A stretch of DNA of 64,000 nt, taken from contig CM106585.1 of the NCBI GenBank assembly GCA_048013815.1, positions 20,026,001 to 20,090,000 of the forward strand, read 5' to 3'. The position numbers were made by a program, and so were the translations under genes. The notes under the pieces were generated by a model, which did no database searches, had not been told where the DNA came from, and was given only the letters and a program-made list of their open reading frames with translations. The first letter of the stretch is position 1. Every line of letters starts with the position of its first letter. Shown here one piece after another: positions 1 through 9,248 of the stretch. This DNA is from Setoptus koraiensis (lineage: Eukaryota > Arthropoda).

Positions 1-1012
1 CGTTGAGAACTAACGGTGGCCTGTTTGCTTCTGGGCTGCCATATGACGATGCTAGAATCATTTTTCCTGTTGCTGCAAATTGAACTTTGGATACATTAAC
101 TGGCCTATTGTCACCATTGGCAAACAACAACAGACCATCCTCGTGCACAATACCTTGCCTCGACATACCCTCGACATCTACCAATCTAACAGCTTCTGGT
201 AGTCCGTTTTCAACACGATAAACGGAAGAACCAAAAAGACGAACCTTCTCCGGCTGTCCACCTGGTAGTGATAGGTTGATCCACGCTCCGGGAACTTTGT
301 CCATACCTCTGATGAAATTGTGCACTACTTGAGCAGAGGAATTATCAAATTTCAGCTGACATAACTCATCCTTGTTTCTGAGAATGCCCTCGTACGTGGC
401 AAGAGCCTCTGATTGAGGTATACGCGGTGCTTGGTTTGTGTTGATCAAGCCAACAGCTTCCACAAGTCCATCAATACCGGCTGGATATAGAAATCTAGTA
501 TATAGAGTTTCAACCGTATCGTTGACCTCGATGTAGCACGATTTCTTGAGCAAAATCGGTCCTGTGTCAAGTCCATCGTCCGTCCAGAAGATTGTAAATC
601 CAGCCTCCTCGTCACCCATGATAAGAGTCCAGTTAATAGAGGCACCACCACGATGTCTTGGCAACAGAGACGGGTGATAGTTGATTGATTTGAATTCTGG
701 AGCTTCAATCACTTCAGTTGGAATGAATTGATTGCAATAGGGCAAAACGTTCAAATTGGCTCCGACGGATTTGTATTGCTCGACAACTTCGGGTATTGCC
801 TGTTTCTTTAGTTGCCATCTCTTGAATTTGAACACTTTCAGATTGAATTCCTTGGCTGTTGTTGCCAATATATCCTCGCGACCTGTTCTTTCATCATCCG
901 GAATGGTAAACACACCGGCTATTGTATAACCTTCATTGATGAGCTTTCGCAGAAATTCTGCCGAAAACGCCGACTGGCCTATTACGGCTATACGTAGTGA
1001 GCTAGTGACCAT
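1..1012 (-). CDS. ALDH1L1: 10-formyltetrahydrofolate dehydrogenase (ALDH1L type), N-terminal part, cut by window start
   Basis: My translation gives 337 residues read without a stop into the window edge, so the 3' part lies outside. Residues 7-200 are the formyltransferase-like hydrolase domain: an IAVIGQS start, the N-V-L-P-Y-C-N-Q-F-I-P strand, HPSLLPRHRG with His113, and DDGLDTG with Asp149. These match the His/Asp catalytic pair known for this hydrolase. Residues 205-330 look like the C-terminal formyltransferase subdomain (ATYEG, RGMDKVPGAW, GKMILAS). In the family the protein oxidises 10-formyl-THF to THF and CO2, using a carrier domain and an aldehyde dehydrogenase domain that would follow here. 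Methionyl-tRNA formyltransferase is a weaker alternative because the ALDH1L-specific phrases fit better. ALDH1L1 (cytosolic) versus ALDH1L2 (mitochondrial) is not resolved; no targeting peptide is visible before the domain. A 5'UTR intron is likely at 1127-1035 (donor GTCAGC, acceptor ATTTCAG). Confidence 0.9.
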   Translation of the reverse strand, partial: MVTSSLRIAVIGQSAFSAEFLRKLINEGYTIAGVFTIPDDERTGREDILATTAKEFNLKVFKFKRWQLKKQAIPEVVEQYKSVGANLNVLPYCNQFIPTEVIEAPEFKSINYHPSLLPRHRGGASINWTLIMGDEEAGFTIFWTDDGLDTGPILLKKSCYIEVNDTVETLYTRFLYPAGIDGLVEAVGLINTNQAPRIPQSEALATYEGILRNKDELCQLKFDNSSAQVVHNFIRGMDKVPGAWINLSLPGGQPEKVRLFGSSVYRVENGLPEAVRLVDVEGMSRQGIVHEDGLLLFANGDNRPVNVSKVQFAATGKMILASSYGSPEANRPPLVLN

Positions 1013-1289
1013 TGTTGATGCTCGTAGAACACTGCTGAAATTTAATCAAAATTGTTAAGCTGATGATATTATTTGTTGAAATGACATATAATTTGAAAAA
1101 GAAATAAATTTTGAATCATTCGCTGACCTTGAACTGAGATTCCTGAGTTGTTGACGTAATCACGCTGAATGAAACACTGGAACTTGGAACATCCATGTAG
1201 CGACACGCACATGTTTATATATGTGACTCGAATGTGGTAAGATCATTACGAAGTGTAGGCGTACATGCTAGTTAGCTATGGTAAGTTAG
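1013..1289 (-). other. 5' leader and promoter region of the ALDH1L gene
   Basis: A putative 93-nt untranslated intron (1127 down to 1035) precedes the ATG by about 22 nt. The rest is AT-rich with no ORF of note. A TATA-like stretch lies near 1217-1222 in an AT-rich patch, but no transcription start can be fixed by eye. Confidence 0.35.
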
Positions 1290-1770
1290 ATATTGATCGT
1301 AATCAGATTGCATCCCTCTTCAAGTAGTAACAGACAGACTTGGTTTGCAGACGGCTCACTTTTACTATGTTAGAGTTGCTCAAAGTTGAACGCAGCAAAA
1401 TAATGCTATGGATGGTATCGATATTGTCGAGCTTATTTGCCAGTCCGTATGATTTGTAAATTGGACAAGGTGTCTTTATCGTAATCAGATTGCATCTCGT
1501 TGAGTGGTGGAGGCCGAACTTGAGTGCGGGCGGCACATTTTATTCTATTAATGTTGTGGATGGTGCCAATGTTGTCGAGCTTATTTGCCAGTTTGTATGA
1601 TAGCTTGTGTGGATCGAGCAAGGTGTCTCTGTAGTTATCATGTTGCATCTAGTCAAGTATAGCAGAGGCCGAACTTGATTGGAGGCGTCTAAATCAATCT
1701 GTGCAAGTCAAAACTGCATAATGCTTCAGGATGGTAACCATATTGTCGAGCTTATTTGCCAGTCCTAACA
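1290..1770 (-). repeat. Three degenerate tandem units, probably decayed 3' parts of the short secreted peptide gene
   Basis: On the minus strand three units of about 153-168 bp each begin with a close match to ACTGGCAAATAAGCTCGACA (near 1764, 1597 and 1444). Each runs through a C-A-T-C-C box, a CAAGTTCGGCCTC or related box and a GATGCAA box. One further unit sits in the opposite arm near 6219-6320. The order CACAG, CGCCTCC, CTAGATGCA in the best unit resembles the second exon and 3' UTR of the peptide genes at 3162-3498 and 4500-4833. Descent from that exon is inference. No open frame of note is kept. Confidence 0.45.
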
Positions 1771-1949
1771 AAGTTGTTGTATAATGGCACTACATAAGAC
1801 GGAGATTGCATAGCTATTATATCAATCTCTTTGTTGTTTATTTTATTTGTTAAGATACTATGATAACTTGGTGTAAATTGTAGATGCTTACACTCAGGAA
1901 ATTGCATCAATATCACTAGATAGCCTATCTGACAACATAACAACGTCTA

Positions 1950-2759
1950 TTACACAATAGATAAGTGGTAAAATAAGGTGCCTGCGGACACACGTACAAG
2001 AATAGATTTTTCATCTAGATCGTGTTCCCATTCAATCGAAGACCATTTCTCTGTTTGAAACATTGTTTCCAATCTAGACAACGATACAGCTGGCTCAACA
2101 CGGAGATGTCGTTCAGCTAGACTAGCGGCCAATATAAACGATTTGAGATTTTCTGTCATGAATTTCAATCCAACTAAGGGCCATCTCTTGAGCGTTGCAA
2201 GATGCCTACTGAGATTGTTTCGTGTGATGGCTGGCAGAGGTTCAGGTATGGTGAGACTACCATGTTCAAGAGGGATTGGGCACTTGTAATTTTGTTCGAA
2301 CCAACTAATAACAGGGCTCCATTCTCGGTGTTGCATTTGAGACAATTCCTCGGGTTCGTCCGTACGAAATCTCAACGTATCAAACTGTAAATACTCCAAT
2401 ATAGAATCTATGAGTTCTGATTGTGTCTCATTGAATGGATTATCAATGGCGGTATTGGCGAGTGTGGTGGCGTGCATACATGTCAGGTCTATCTTGTCTT
2501 CAGTTTGGGCCTTCCATTCATTGGCTATAATGTGGGCCAGTGTTTCGTCCGGTACAGCCAACAGATTGCCAAGTGGTGTTTTGACATTTCTATTATTGAA
2601 TTTTATGGTGTAGTGGCGATCATCGTCTGTTTTTCCAATGGATATGTGTCTAGGTTTTTTGAGGACGGCTGCAGCCGTTGTTACAATGGTTCTCGTCGAT
2701 GCTCGCCCTCTTGGCCTCAACAACACGCCTCGTAATAATAATCGTGAGGACAAAGACAT
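1950..2759 (-). CDS. ATPAF2: ATP synthase F1 assembly factor 2 (ATP12), left copy
   Basis: The 269-residue single-exon product matches the ATP12 family over its whole length (human protein 289 aa). Family marks are R-H-I-S-I-G near residue 38, the N-V-K-T-P-L-G segment, ANEWKAQ, the H-x-T-T-L-x-N-T-x-x-D-N motif, DTLRFR, the R-E-W-P-V-I-S-W-F type segment and the C-terminal GTLFYHL. ATP12 is a mitochondrial matrix chaperone that binds the F1 alpha subunit before the alpha3beta3 hexamer forms. The basic N-terminus, rich in Arg and Ser and lacking acids, fits a mitochondrial presequence. The ATG starts the Arg-rich leader; an upstream in-frame extension is also open but diverges between copies, so I take it as leader. 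The protein differs from the right copy by Ala/Thr and Met/Leu changes only. Confidence 0.93.
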   Translation of the reverse strand: MSLSSRLLLRGVLLRPRGRASTRTIVTTAAAVLKKPRHISIGKTDDDRHYTIKFNNRNVKTPLGNLLAVPDETLAHIIANEWKAQTEDKIDLTCMHATTLANTAIDNPFNETQSELIDSILEYLQFDTLRFRTDEPEELSQMQHREWSPVISWFEQNYKCPIPLEHGSLTIPEPLPAITRNNLSRHLATLKRWPLVGLKFMTENLKSFILAASLAERHLRVEPAVSLSRLETMFQTEKWSSIEWEHDLDEKSILVRVSAGTLFYHLSIV

Positions 2760-3161
2760 GACTAGAGAAGTATAAGTGCTTGCGATGCGATATTTGATCA
2801 GACTCTGGTCTCTGATAGACGTAAATGTGCCAGAGCCTCAGATTCAGAGGATCGCTTCGACTAAAAGAACACATGTAAAAACAATAATTCAATCTGTTAG
2901 TGAGGCGCGCGCAATTCGAACCAAAATAAACGATATTTTCGTTAAACGGTGTCTGGTTACGGTATCGCAGCAATGAGAGAGAAAGACGGAGAAACATTCT
3001 GTGGGTTTTATTTCAGCAAGGCAGTGATGCCTTGAATGACTTTATTTTGGTCATTGTTTATTTGTCATTGTGCGTACATTTAGCTGATAGCTGTTGATAT
3101 AATAGCTGTTGCTGCCAGATGTTGGAGGTGTGAGATGCATCTCGTGAGATCCAGGCTGCAT

Positions 3162-3498
3162 CTAGAGGAAGTAAAAGACAGTCGAGGCTCCGGAGGCGAC
3201 CATGAACCTGTGTGATTACAAGAGTGGGCAAGATTTGGTTAATTAGTTAATTGGTGCTATTCATCGCTAATTGTTGGTTGGTGGTGGGCTCACAGCAAGT
3301 GACTTACCATAAGAGGTTGCTTGCCGTTTCCAAACTGGCTGCACCCGATTTCACCGTAGTACCGGGCATAGATGATGAGTTGGTTGCAGCGGTGACACTA
3401 GCAGCCGGCATAGGAGTAGTGGTATCGGCGGCGGCGACGAAAGTCAGTGCTACCGAGAGCAACAGAGCGACCAAGATGAGCTTGTTGTATTTAGCCAT
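3162..3498 (-). CDS. Short secreted Thr/Pro-rich peptide, probably GPI-anchored, left copy (two exons)
   Basis: Exon 1 is 3498-3308 and exon 2 is 3207-3162. The donor is TTATG|GTAAGT and the acceptor CACACAG|GTTCATGG, with phase 2 kept. The product is 78 aa: a signal peptide (MAKYNKLILVALLLSVALTF, cut near VAAA), a Thr/Ser/Pro-rich middle of about 25 residues, then SGAASLETAS and a hydrophobic tail ending WFMVASGASTVFYFL. Small residues followed by a C-terminal hydrophobic stretch are the usual GPI-attachment layout. I do not recognise the family. The middle differs from the right copy in sequence and length while both ends are nearly fixed. A single transmembrane anchor is the alternative reading. 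Confidence 0.75.
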
Positions 3499-3813
3499 TA
3501 TTTCTGCTATTTTGTGTTGTTAAATTTATTGAATTATATTTATTTTCGATTGGTGTTCGATTGAGGCGATAATGAGTGCGAATTGTCGAGCGATGCGATG
3601 ACGACTGATCGGTTTGGAGTGCCGATCGTCGCCCGGACAGTTGCTGTTGCTGGCTGTTGCCAGCCGTTGCACACACACGAAGTCGCGCGTGCGCTCAATT
3701 GTCGGGCGCCTCAGATTTCGGTCAGTTTAGCAACGCTCTAATTGATACCGTCAATGCGACTTGAGCGACTCAACGCAATGCACATTGCACTCAAAATGCT
3801 GAGCGTTGGCGCC

Positions 3814-4169
3814 TTGATCGGTCGTGACTCGTCGATAGTGCGGCTCAAATCGCGCTCAAATGTCGGCCTTTCCACACACTTCCGGTTGGCAACAGGTCAG
3901 ACGAGTTGCAAGATGCAACAATCACAATAACAATTACACTGACTGCTTGCCCTATAATGCAAACGGCACAGGCGGCGGCGTATTGCAGCGAGCAATCGCA
4001 ACTTTTGTTCCGGTTTGCATACGGGGCAACATGTGCGTTACTAAATGTCACTAGCATGTGACATTTGCAATTGTTAATAATGCGAGCGTGCTCTACAAAA
4101 TGGCGCCCACCATTCGTCTGATCCGTATGCAATTGAGTCGATCCGATCGTTTTTGAGACCTGCGATAGT
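3814..4169. promoter_or_regulatory. Unique spacer between the divergent arms, likely shared promoter region
   Basis: This ~355 bp piece separates the two arms and lies between two divergently transcribed peptide genes whose ATGs are at 3498 and 4500. It is mixed in composition and carries no convincing ORF. A bidirectional promoter role follows from its position only; I see no clear TATA box. Confidence 0.4.
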
Positions 4170-4499
4170 CGGACGCCAACGCCTGCATTTTGAGTGCAAT
4201 GTGCATTGCGTTGAGTCGCTCAAGTCGCATTGACGGTATCAATTAGAGCGTTGCTAAACTGACCGAAATCTGAGGAGCCCGACAATTGAGCGCGCACGCG
4301 CGACTCCGTGTGTGTGCAACGGCTGGCAACAGCCAGCAACAGCAACTGTCCGGGCGACGATCGGCACTCAAGGCCAAACCTATCAGTCGTCATTACATCG
4401 CTCGACAGTTCACACTCATCATCTCTTCAATCGAAAATAAATATCTCCAAATTAATCAACCAAAATTATCAAACTACAACACAAAGTTAAACGGAAATA

Positions 4500-4833
4500 A
4501 TGGCTAGATACAACAAGCTCATCTTGGTCGCACTGTTGCTCGCGGTGGCACTGACTCTCGTCGCTGCCGATACCACTACTCCTATACCGGCTGGTACGTC
4601 TTCAGGAACTCCTGGTACTGCCACACCATCGACACCCAAGCCGAAATCGGGTGCAGCCAGTTTGGAAACGGCAAGCAACCTCTTATGGTAAGTCACGTGC
4701 TGTGAGCCCACCACCAACCAACAATTAGCGATGAATAGCACCAATTAACTAATTAACCAAATCTTGCCCACTCTTGTAATCACACAGGTTCATGGTCGCC
4801 TCCGGAGCCTCGACTGTCTTTTACTTCCTCTAG
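4500..4833 (+). CDS. Short secreted Thr/Pro-rich peptide, probably GPI-anchored, right copy (two exons)
   Basis: Exon 1 is 4500-4687 and exon 2 is 4788-4833, joined across a 100-nt GT-AG intron (TTATG|GTAAGT, CACACAG|GTTCATGG). The product is 77 aa. It has a signal peptide (MARYNKLILVALLLAVALTL, cut near VAA), a low-complexity middle of Thr, Pro, Ser and Gly with a TPSTPKPKSG stretch, a small-residue SGAASLETAS segment and a hydrophobic C-terminus, NLLWFMVASGASTVFYFL. The layout suggests a mucin-like, O-glycosylated, GPI-linked surface peptide; this is inference from composition. Exon 2 is identical to the left copy. The reading without splicing stops just after the donor, so the intron is needed to produce the hydrophobic tail. 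Confidence 0.78.
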
Positions 4834-4948
4834 ATGCAGCCTGGATTTCCCGAGATGGATCTCACACCGCCAACATCTGGCAGCAACAGCTATTATATCA
4901 ACAGCTATCAGCTAAATGTACGCACAATGTCATACAAACAATGAACAA

Positions 4949-4989
4949 AATAAAGCCAATTCAAGGCATCACTGCCTTGCTGAAATAAA
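4949..4989 (+). terminator. Polyadenylation signals of the right peptide gene
   Basis: Two AATAAA hexamers lie at 4949-4954 and 4984-4989, about 120-155 nt after the stop codon and some 240 nt before the ATPAF2 ATG. The mirror arm keeps equivalent hexamers near 3006-3043 on the minus strand, which supports function. Confidence 0.6.
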
Positions 4990-5229
4990 ACCCACAGAAT
5001 GTTTCTCCGTCTTTCTCTCTTTTTGCTGCGACACCGTAACCAGTCACCGTTTAACGAAAATATCGTTAATTTTGGTTCGAACTGCGCGCTCCTCACTAAC
5101 AGATCGAATTATTGTTTTTACATGTGTTCTTTTAGACACTGCGGTCCTCTGAATCAGAACCTCTCACACATTTACATCTATCAGAGACCAGAGTCTGATC
5201 AATTATTGCATCGCAGTACTTCTCTAGTC

Positions 5230-6039
5230 ATGTCTTTGTCCTCACGATTATTATTACGAGGCGTGTTGTTGAGGCCAAGAGGGCGAGCATCGACGAGAAC
5301 CATTGTAACAACGGCAGCAGCCGTCCTCAAAAAACCTAGACACATATCCATTGGAAAAACAGACGATGATCGCCACTACACCATAAAATTCAATAATAGA
5401 AATGTCAAAACACCACTTGGCAATCTGTTGGCTGTACCGGACGAGACACTGGCCCACATTATAGCCAATGAATGGAAGGCCCAAACTGAAGACAAGATAG
5501 ACCTGACATGTATGCACACCACCACACTCGCCAATACCGCCATTGATAATCCATTCAATGAGACACAATCAGAACTCATAGATTCTATATTGGAGTATTT
5601 ACAGTTTGATACGTTGAGATTTCGTACGGACGAACCCGAGGAATTGTCTCAAATGCAACACCGAGAATGGAGCCCTGTTATTAGTTGGTTCGAACAAAAT
5701 TACAAGTGCCCAATCCCTCTTGAACATGGTAGTCTCACCATACCTGAACCTCTGCCAGCCATCACACGAAACAATCTCAGTAGGCATCTTGCAACGCTCA
5801 AGAGATGGCCCTTAGTTGGATTGAAATTCATGACAGAAAATCTCAAATCGTTTATATTGGCCGCTAGTCTAGCTGAACGACATCTCCGTGTTGAGCCAGC
5901 TGTATCGTTGTCTAGATTAGAAACATTGTTTCAAACAGAGAAATGGTCTTCGATTGAATGGGAACACGATCTAGATGAAAAATCTATTCTTGTACGTGTG
6001 TCCGCAGGCACCTTATTTTACCACTTATCTATTGTGTAA
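5230..6039 (+). CDS. ATPAF2: ATP synthase F1 assembly factor 2 (ATP12), right copy
   Basis: This is the mirror copy of the gene at 1950-2759, also 269 aa and intact. The same family segments are present: K-P-R-H-I-S-I-G, the H-T-T-T-L-A-N-T-A-I-D-N motif, the N-terminal Arg/Ser-rich presequence and the GTLFYHL end. I chose the ATG at 5230 because coding-level similarity between copies begins exactly there. An in-frame ATG at 4999 would add 77 residues, but these lie in a stretch that has drifted between the arms and overlap the 3' end of the peptide gene. Both copies look able to make protein, which is unusual for an assembly chaperone normally kept single-copy. Confidence 0.93.
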   Translation: MSLSSRLLLRGVLLRPRGRASTRTIVTTAAAVLKKPRHISIGKTDDDRHYTIKFNNRNVKTPLGNLLAVPDETLAHIIANEWKAQTEDKIDLTCMHTTTLANTAIDNPFNETQSELIDSILEYLQFDTLRFRTDEPEELSQMQHREWSPVISWFEQNYKCPIPLEHGSLTIPEPLPAITRNNLSRHLATLKRWPLVGLKFMTENLKSFILAASLAERHLRVEPAVSLSRLETLFQTEKWSSIEWEHDLDEKSILVRVSAGTLFYHLSIV

Positions 6040-6353
6040 TAGACGTTGTTATGTTGTCAGATAGGCTATCTAGTGATATTGATGCAATTTCCTGAGTGTA
6101 AGCATCTACGATTTATACCAAGATATCATAATATTTCATCACATAAATTAAACAACAGATAGCCATGCATTCTTCGTCTCACTCGTAGTGCCGTCATACA
6201 ATAACATCATTTGGACTGGCAAATAAGCTCGACAATATGGTTACCATCCCAAAGCCATATGTTGTTTTGGCTTCCACAGACTAATTGTGACGCCTCCGAT
6301 CATGTCTGGCTGCTGCTAGATGAAGGAAGCCATTTCAGTCATATGCCAGTGTC
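6040..6353 (+). other. 3' flank of right ATPAF2, with one degenerate tandem unit
   Basis: The first ~70 bp match the left copy exactly, then similarity falls to about 80%. The box ACTGGCAAATAAGCTCGACA recurs near 6219, followed by a C-A-C-A-G and GACGCCTCC pair that resembles the acceptor and exon 2 of the peptide gene. No ORF is kept. Confidence 0.45.
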
Positions 6354-6704
6354 GGAAAATTGGCTGCATCTGGTCTGGATTCTGTAAGCAGCTTTGCATG
6401 GTGTGCAACCTGTTGCTTTTCGAAGAGCCCGGCACTAATTAACAATTAACGCTAATCAACCAACCTTAAAATCACTACTCTCTACGCTTTCCCCCAAGTT
6501 CATAATCGCCTCCGGATGCTCGAGTGGCTGGCCACTTGATGTGTGAACGCTTCATTCTGGGTCTCGCTAGATGAAATCTGGCATCTCTCACAGTTGGCAA
6601 CACTAGGCCACTACGGCCAGCCTGGCCTGGCGCTAATTTATTTTGTATGCACATTAAACAATAAACTCAATCAAGGCATCAACACCTTGTTATGCTGAAA
6701 TAAA
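6354..6704 (+). pseudogene. Third, decayed copy of the short secreted peptide gene (3' part)
   Basis: Bases 6354-6400 still read K-L-A-A-S-G-L-D-S-V-S-S-F-A-W, parallel to the K-S-G-A-A-S-L-E-T-A-S-N-L-L-W end of exon 1 in the intact copies, and are followed by GTGTGC where the donor was GTAAGT. Bases 6498-6539 read GTTCATAATCGCCTCCGGA, parallel to exon 2, and end in a new stop codon. The 3' UTR with its AATAAA (6699-6704) and the AAGGCATC-type block is also recognisable. The signal-peptide part is missing and a stop lies upstream in frame, so I call it a relic. Confidence 0.6.
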
Positions 6705-7955
6705 ATCCACTTGTCGTGCACCACAACGTTTTTGTTTCTTTTCAGCTTTCTAGCTGGCTGTGATACGGCTGCGTTGTTGTTTACAGTTTGCAGTGTCTAG
6801 CAACACAGACACTGGTCAGTGTTCGGACAAGTGCTAATTTGGCAAAAGGATTGTTGATCTAGAATCACGATCACGCATTAACACGGACACCATTGCGCAA
6901 TTCAACAGCAGCAGCGGCAGCAGCAGCAGCTCGTCAGGTGAGTTTATTGAGTCGTTGATTGGATAATTCCGTGACAGGTTGTGTTTTTTGGCCGTTTGTG
7001 AATGTGCACCGGTAATCACGCCACGGCAATACTGTCCACACACGCTCTGTCCACTTGCATCTATGCATAGATGGATATCCATATATATATATATATATAA
7101 ATATACATCATCATGTATGTATTTGCATGTTTGTGCCGCATCACTTCCACCAGTAATGGCCGGCCGGCCGGCGGGGCAATCTCCACCGATTCGGGCAACC
7201 TCCGCCGATTTGACAGAGAGCCGGCCAAAACCAGAAGCAACAATCTCCGGCGTTCACTCTCATGCGGCCAACTCTCTATTCTAGTCGCACAAGTATGGTT
7301 TTGCACAAGATATTATTAGATAACAACAACGGCGACTGACCACTGCCACGGAGGACAAAAAGGCCAATCGGCCGGACACACACATGGATCATATCTGGGC
7401 TTCATTCACCTGTTGGCCCTCAGCCGCAGCCGCAGCCGCAGCAATTGGCCGGAGAGTTCATGCAAATTTAATCAAAACAGCCCAGCCGGCAGCAGCTGTT
7501 AAGGCCGACAAGTGGAGTGGACAGGAGAATGGACAGGCCGCATGTTGGCGCATTTAGTAGGTTATTCGTGATGCCACAAGTGCATTTGTTTGCCAGCCGA
7601 GACGACACACAATTCGTGCCTGTCATCAACTGGCTGTTGGCCGGCTTTTGTGGCAACAAGTGCACTGTTATGGGATTGTTTATTATTGTTTATTGGACGG
7701 TGGTGGCCGCGTTGTCACTAGCGCCGTGGGCCAGCCAGCCAGCCAGCCAACCACTTGGTCGATGGCTCGCCGGTCCAGATCCAATCTCGCCTATGGTGGC
7801 GAGATTGGCTCGTTGGTGCAAGCGGCCGCTTGTCGCTGTCGTACAAGGCGGTCGGACAAGCGGCCATTATAGATTGGCCAACACGATGACGCAATCTGAC
7901 GCAGGCGAAGGCGAAATGCAAAGTCGAGCTTCCAATTTCCAGTCGATCGACGGGC
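6705..7955. other. Gene-free stretch, start of GC-rich domain
   Basis: Contains a short CAG/CGG run near 6905-6935, an alternating TA run at 7081-7099, a GGCCGGCCGG patch near 7160, a GCCGCA repeat near 7422-7442 and a CCAGCCAG run near 7730. Open frames on both strands are repeat-driven and show no domain. Confidence 0.6.
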
Positions 7956-8096
7956 CGTTCGAGCCGTTCGAGCTGTTCGAGCCGTTCGAGCGGGCGGCGT
8001 TCGAATTCGAAGTGGCCGGCGTTCGAATTCGGAGTGGCCAAAGTGGCCAAAGTGGCCAAAGTGGCCGGAGCGGCCGCAGTGGCCAAAGTGGCCGCA
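7956..8096. repeat. Two 9-bp minisatellites (GTTCGAGCC and AGTGGCCAA)
   Basis: From 7956 to about 7990 a GTTCGAGCC unit is repeated; from 8032 to 8096 an AGTGGCCAA or AGTGGCCGC unit is repeated about seven times. Both units have a length divisible by three, which creates long but meaningless open frames here. Confidence 0.8.
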
Positions 8097-9186
8097 GAAT
8101 TCGAAATGAAATGGCTCTGAATAGCCCACGCCGGCAGCGCCTGAGCCGGCCAAGTGGCGGCCAGCGAGCACTAAATCCAATTGCGAATCTAAATGTGAAT
8201 CAATCGCGCCATAGATCAATAGAAATTGGCTATTAGGTTATTATTAAATATAGCGAGTTATAAGCAGTGATAAGAGTTTAGACTTTCTAGACAAAAGAAC
8301 GGCAACAGCCGCCGGCCGGCCGGCCAGAAAACTAGATCTTGCGCCGCAGCGGCTCGGTTTGCATTGGCCGGCGTCTCGGGCTCGGTTTGCATTGGCCGGC
8401 CGAGCGTGGCCGCATGCGAGGGACATGCCAGCGACAGACAGGCCAGATATACGAGAGATATCGCGGCCGGCGCGGCCAGCATCACTAAACAAATATCGCC
8501 ACCACCTGTAATTATTGTTTGTTTATCTATGGTGGCGAGCGGCGTGGCCGGCCACGGTTGCGGCTTGCGGCCGCGGCCAGTTTGCCATTTGGCGCTGTCA
8601 GTTTGAATCGGCGCGATCGCCTGTTATTGTTCGGTATTGTTGTTACTGTTGCACTCAACTGGCCGCTTGTCGTTGCGTCATCGTCCTTCATTGTTGTTGC
8701 TGTTGCTGTTGCGGTTGTTGCCGCTGTTGTTGTTGCCGTTGCTGTTGATGCGGTTGTTGCTGGTGGTGGCTGCCTTATGGGGGCTGCCTTATGCGCTGGC
8801 GAGACAGATAGAAGAATGGCGAGAATAAGCAGTTGCCAATAACATCAATTATCGGTAACAGCAACGATGAAGACGCACAACCAGCGACACTGCCCGCTCC
8901 CGTCTCGTCTCGCTACACAATCGCTGTACATGCTGCCCGGCCAGTGATATATAATATATTATATAATACACATAAGTGTGTTTGTGGAAGCCTCCACAAA
9001 TACAATGCGCTCGGCCCGGCGCAAGCATTTATTATTATCGCGGCCATTATTGCTGGCGATGTTACCATTGCTGGCATAAATTAGACAACGGCAGCAATAA
9101 TCAATATTTTCTGCACTTGTTCGCCACCGACCGTCGCCACCTCGCCACCTGGCGGGCGCCGCAGCCCGCCGCGGCCCGATTCTGGC
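8097..9186. other. Gene-free GC-rich stretch with TGTTGC arrays
   Basis: Holds CCGGCCGGCCGG near 8312, a duplicated CTCGGTTTGCATTGGCCGGC near 8354 and 8381, a TTGTTGCTGTTGC array near 8690-8760 and an alternating AT patch near 8947. No protein family is recognised in any frame. Confidence 0.55.
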
Positions 9187-9248
9187 GGCGGGCGGCGGGC
9201 AACGGGCGACGGGCAACGGGCGACGGGCGACGAGTGACGGGCGACGAA
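9187..9248. repeat. GGGCGAC / GGGCAAC short tandem array
   Basis: An imperfect 7-8 bp unit alternates between GGGCAAC and GGGCGAC over about 60 bp. It is purine-rich on the plus strand, with runs of three Gs at regular spacing. Confidence 0.75.

Larger units (their letters stand above)
1740..6250. repeat. Head-to-head inverted duplication, arms about 1740-3813 and 4170-6250
   Basis: Matching positions add to about 7989-7998, so the axis is near 3996. Each arm carries, from the centre outward, a short secreted peptide gene and then ATPAF2. The inner arm ends share GCACATTGCACTCAAAATGC in opposite orientation, around a spacer of about 355 bp. The ATPAF2 coding parts differ at about six of 810 positions by my reading. 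The 200 bp just upstream of each ATPAF2 ATG is only about 88% alike, and sequence beyond ~70 bp past the stop about 80%. Divergence in non-coding parts argues for a real, fairly old duplication, not an assembly fold-back. Confidence 0.9.

Noticed and set aside
4999-5229. N-terminal extension of ATPAF2 (77 residues)
   Set aside because: The stretch diverges between arms like non-coding DNA, overlaps the 3' end of the peptide gene and is not seen in the family.
7517-8236. 239-residue open frame, plus strand
   Set aside because: It is carried by 9-bp tandem repeats, overlaps equally long frames on the other strand and shows no domain or splice context.
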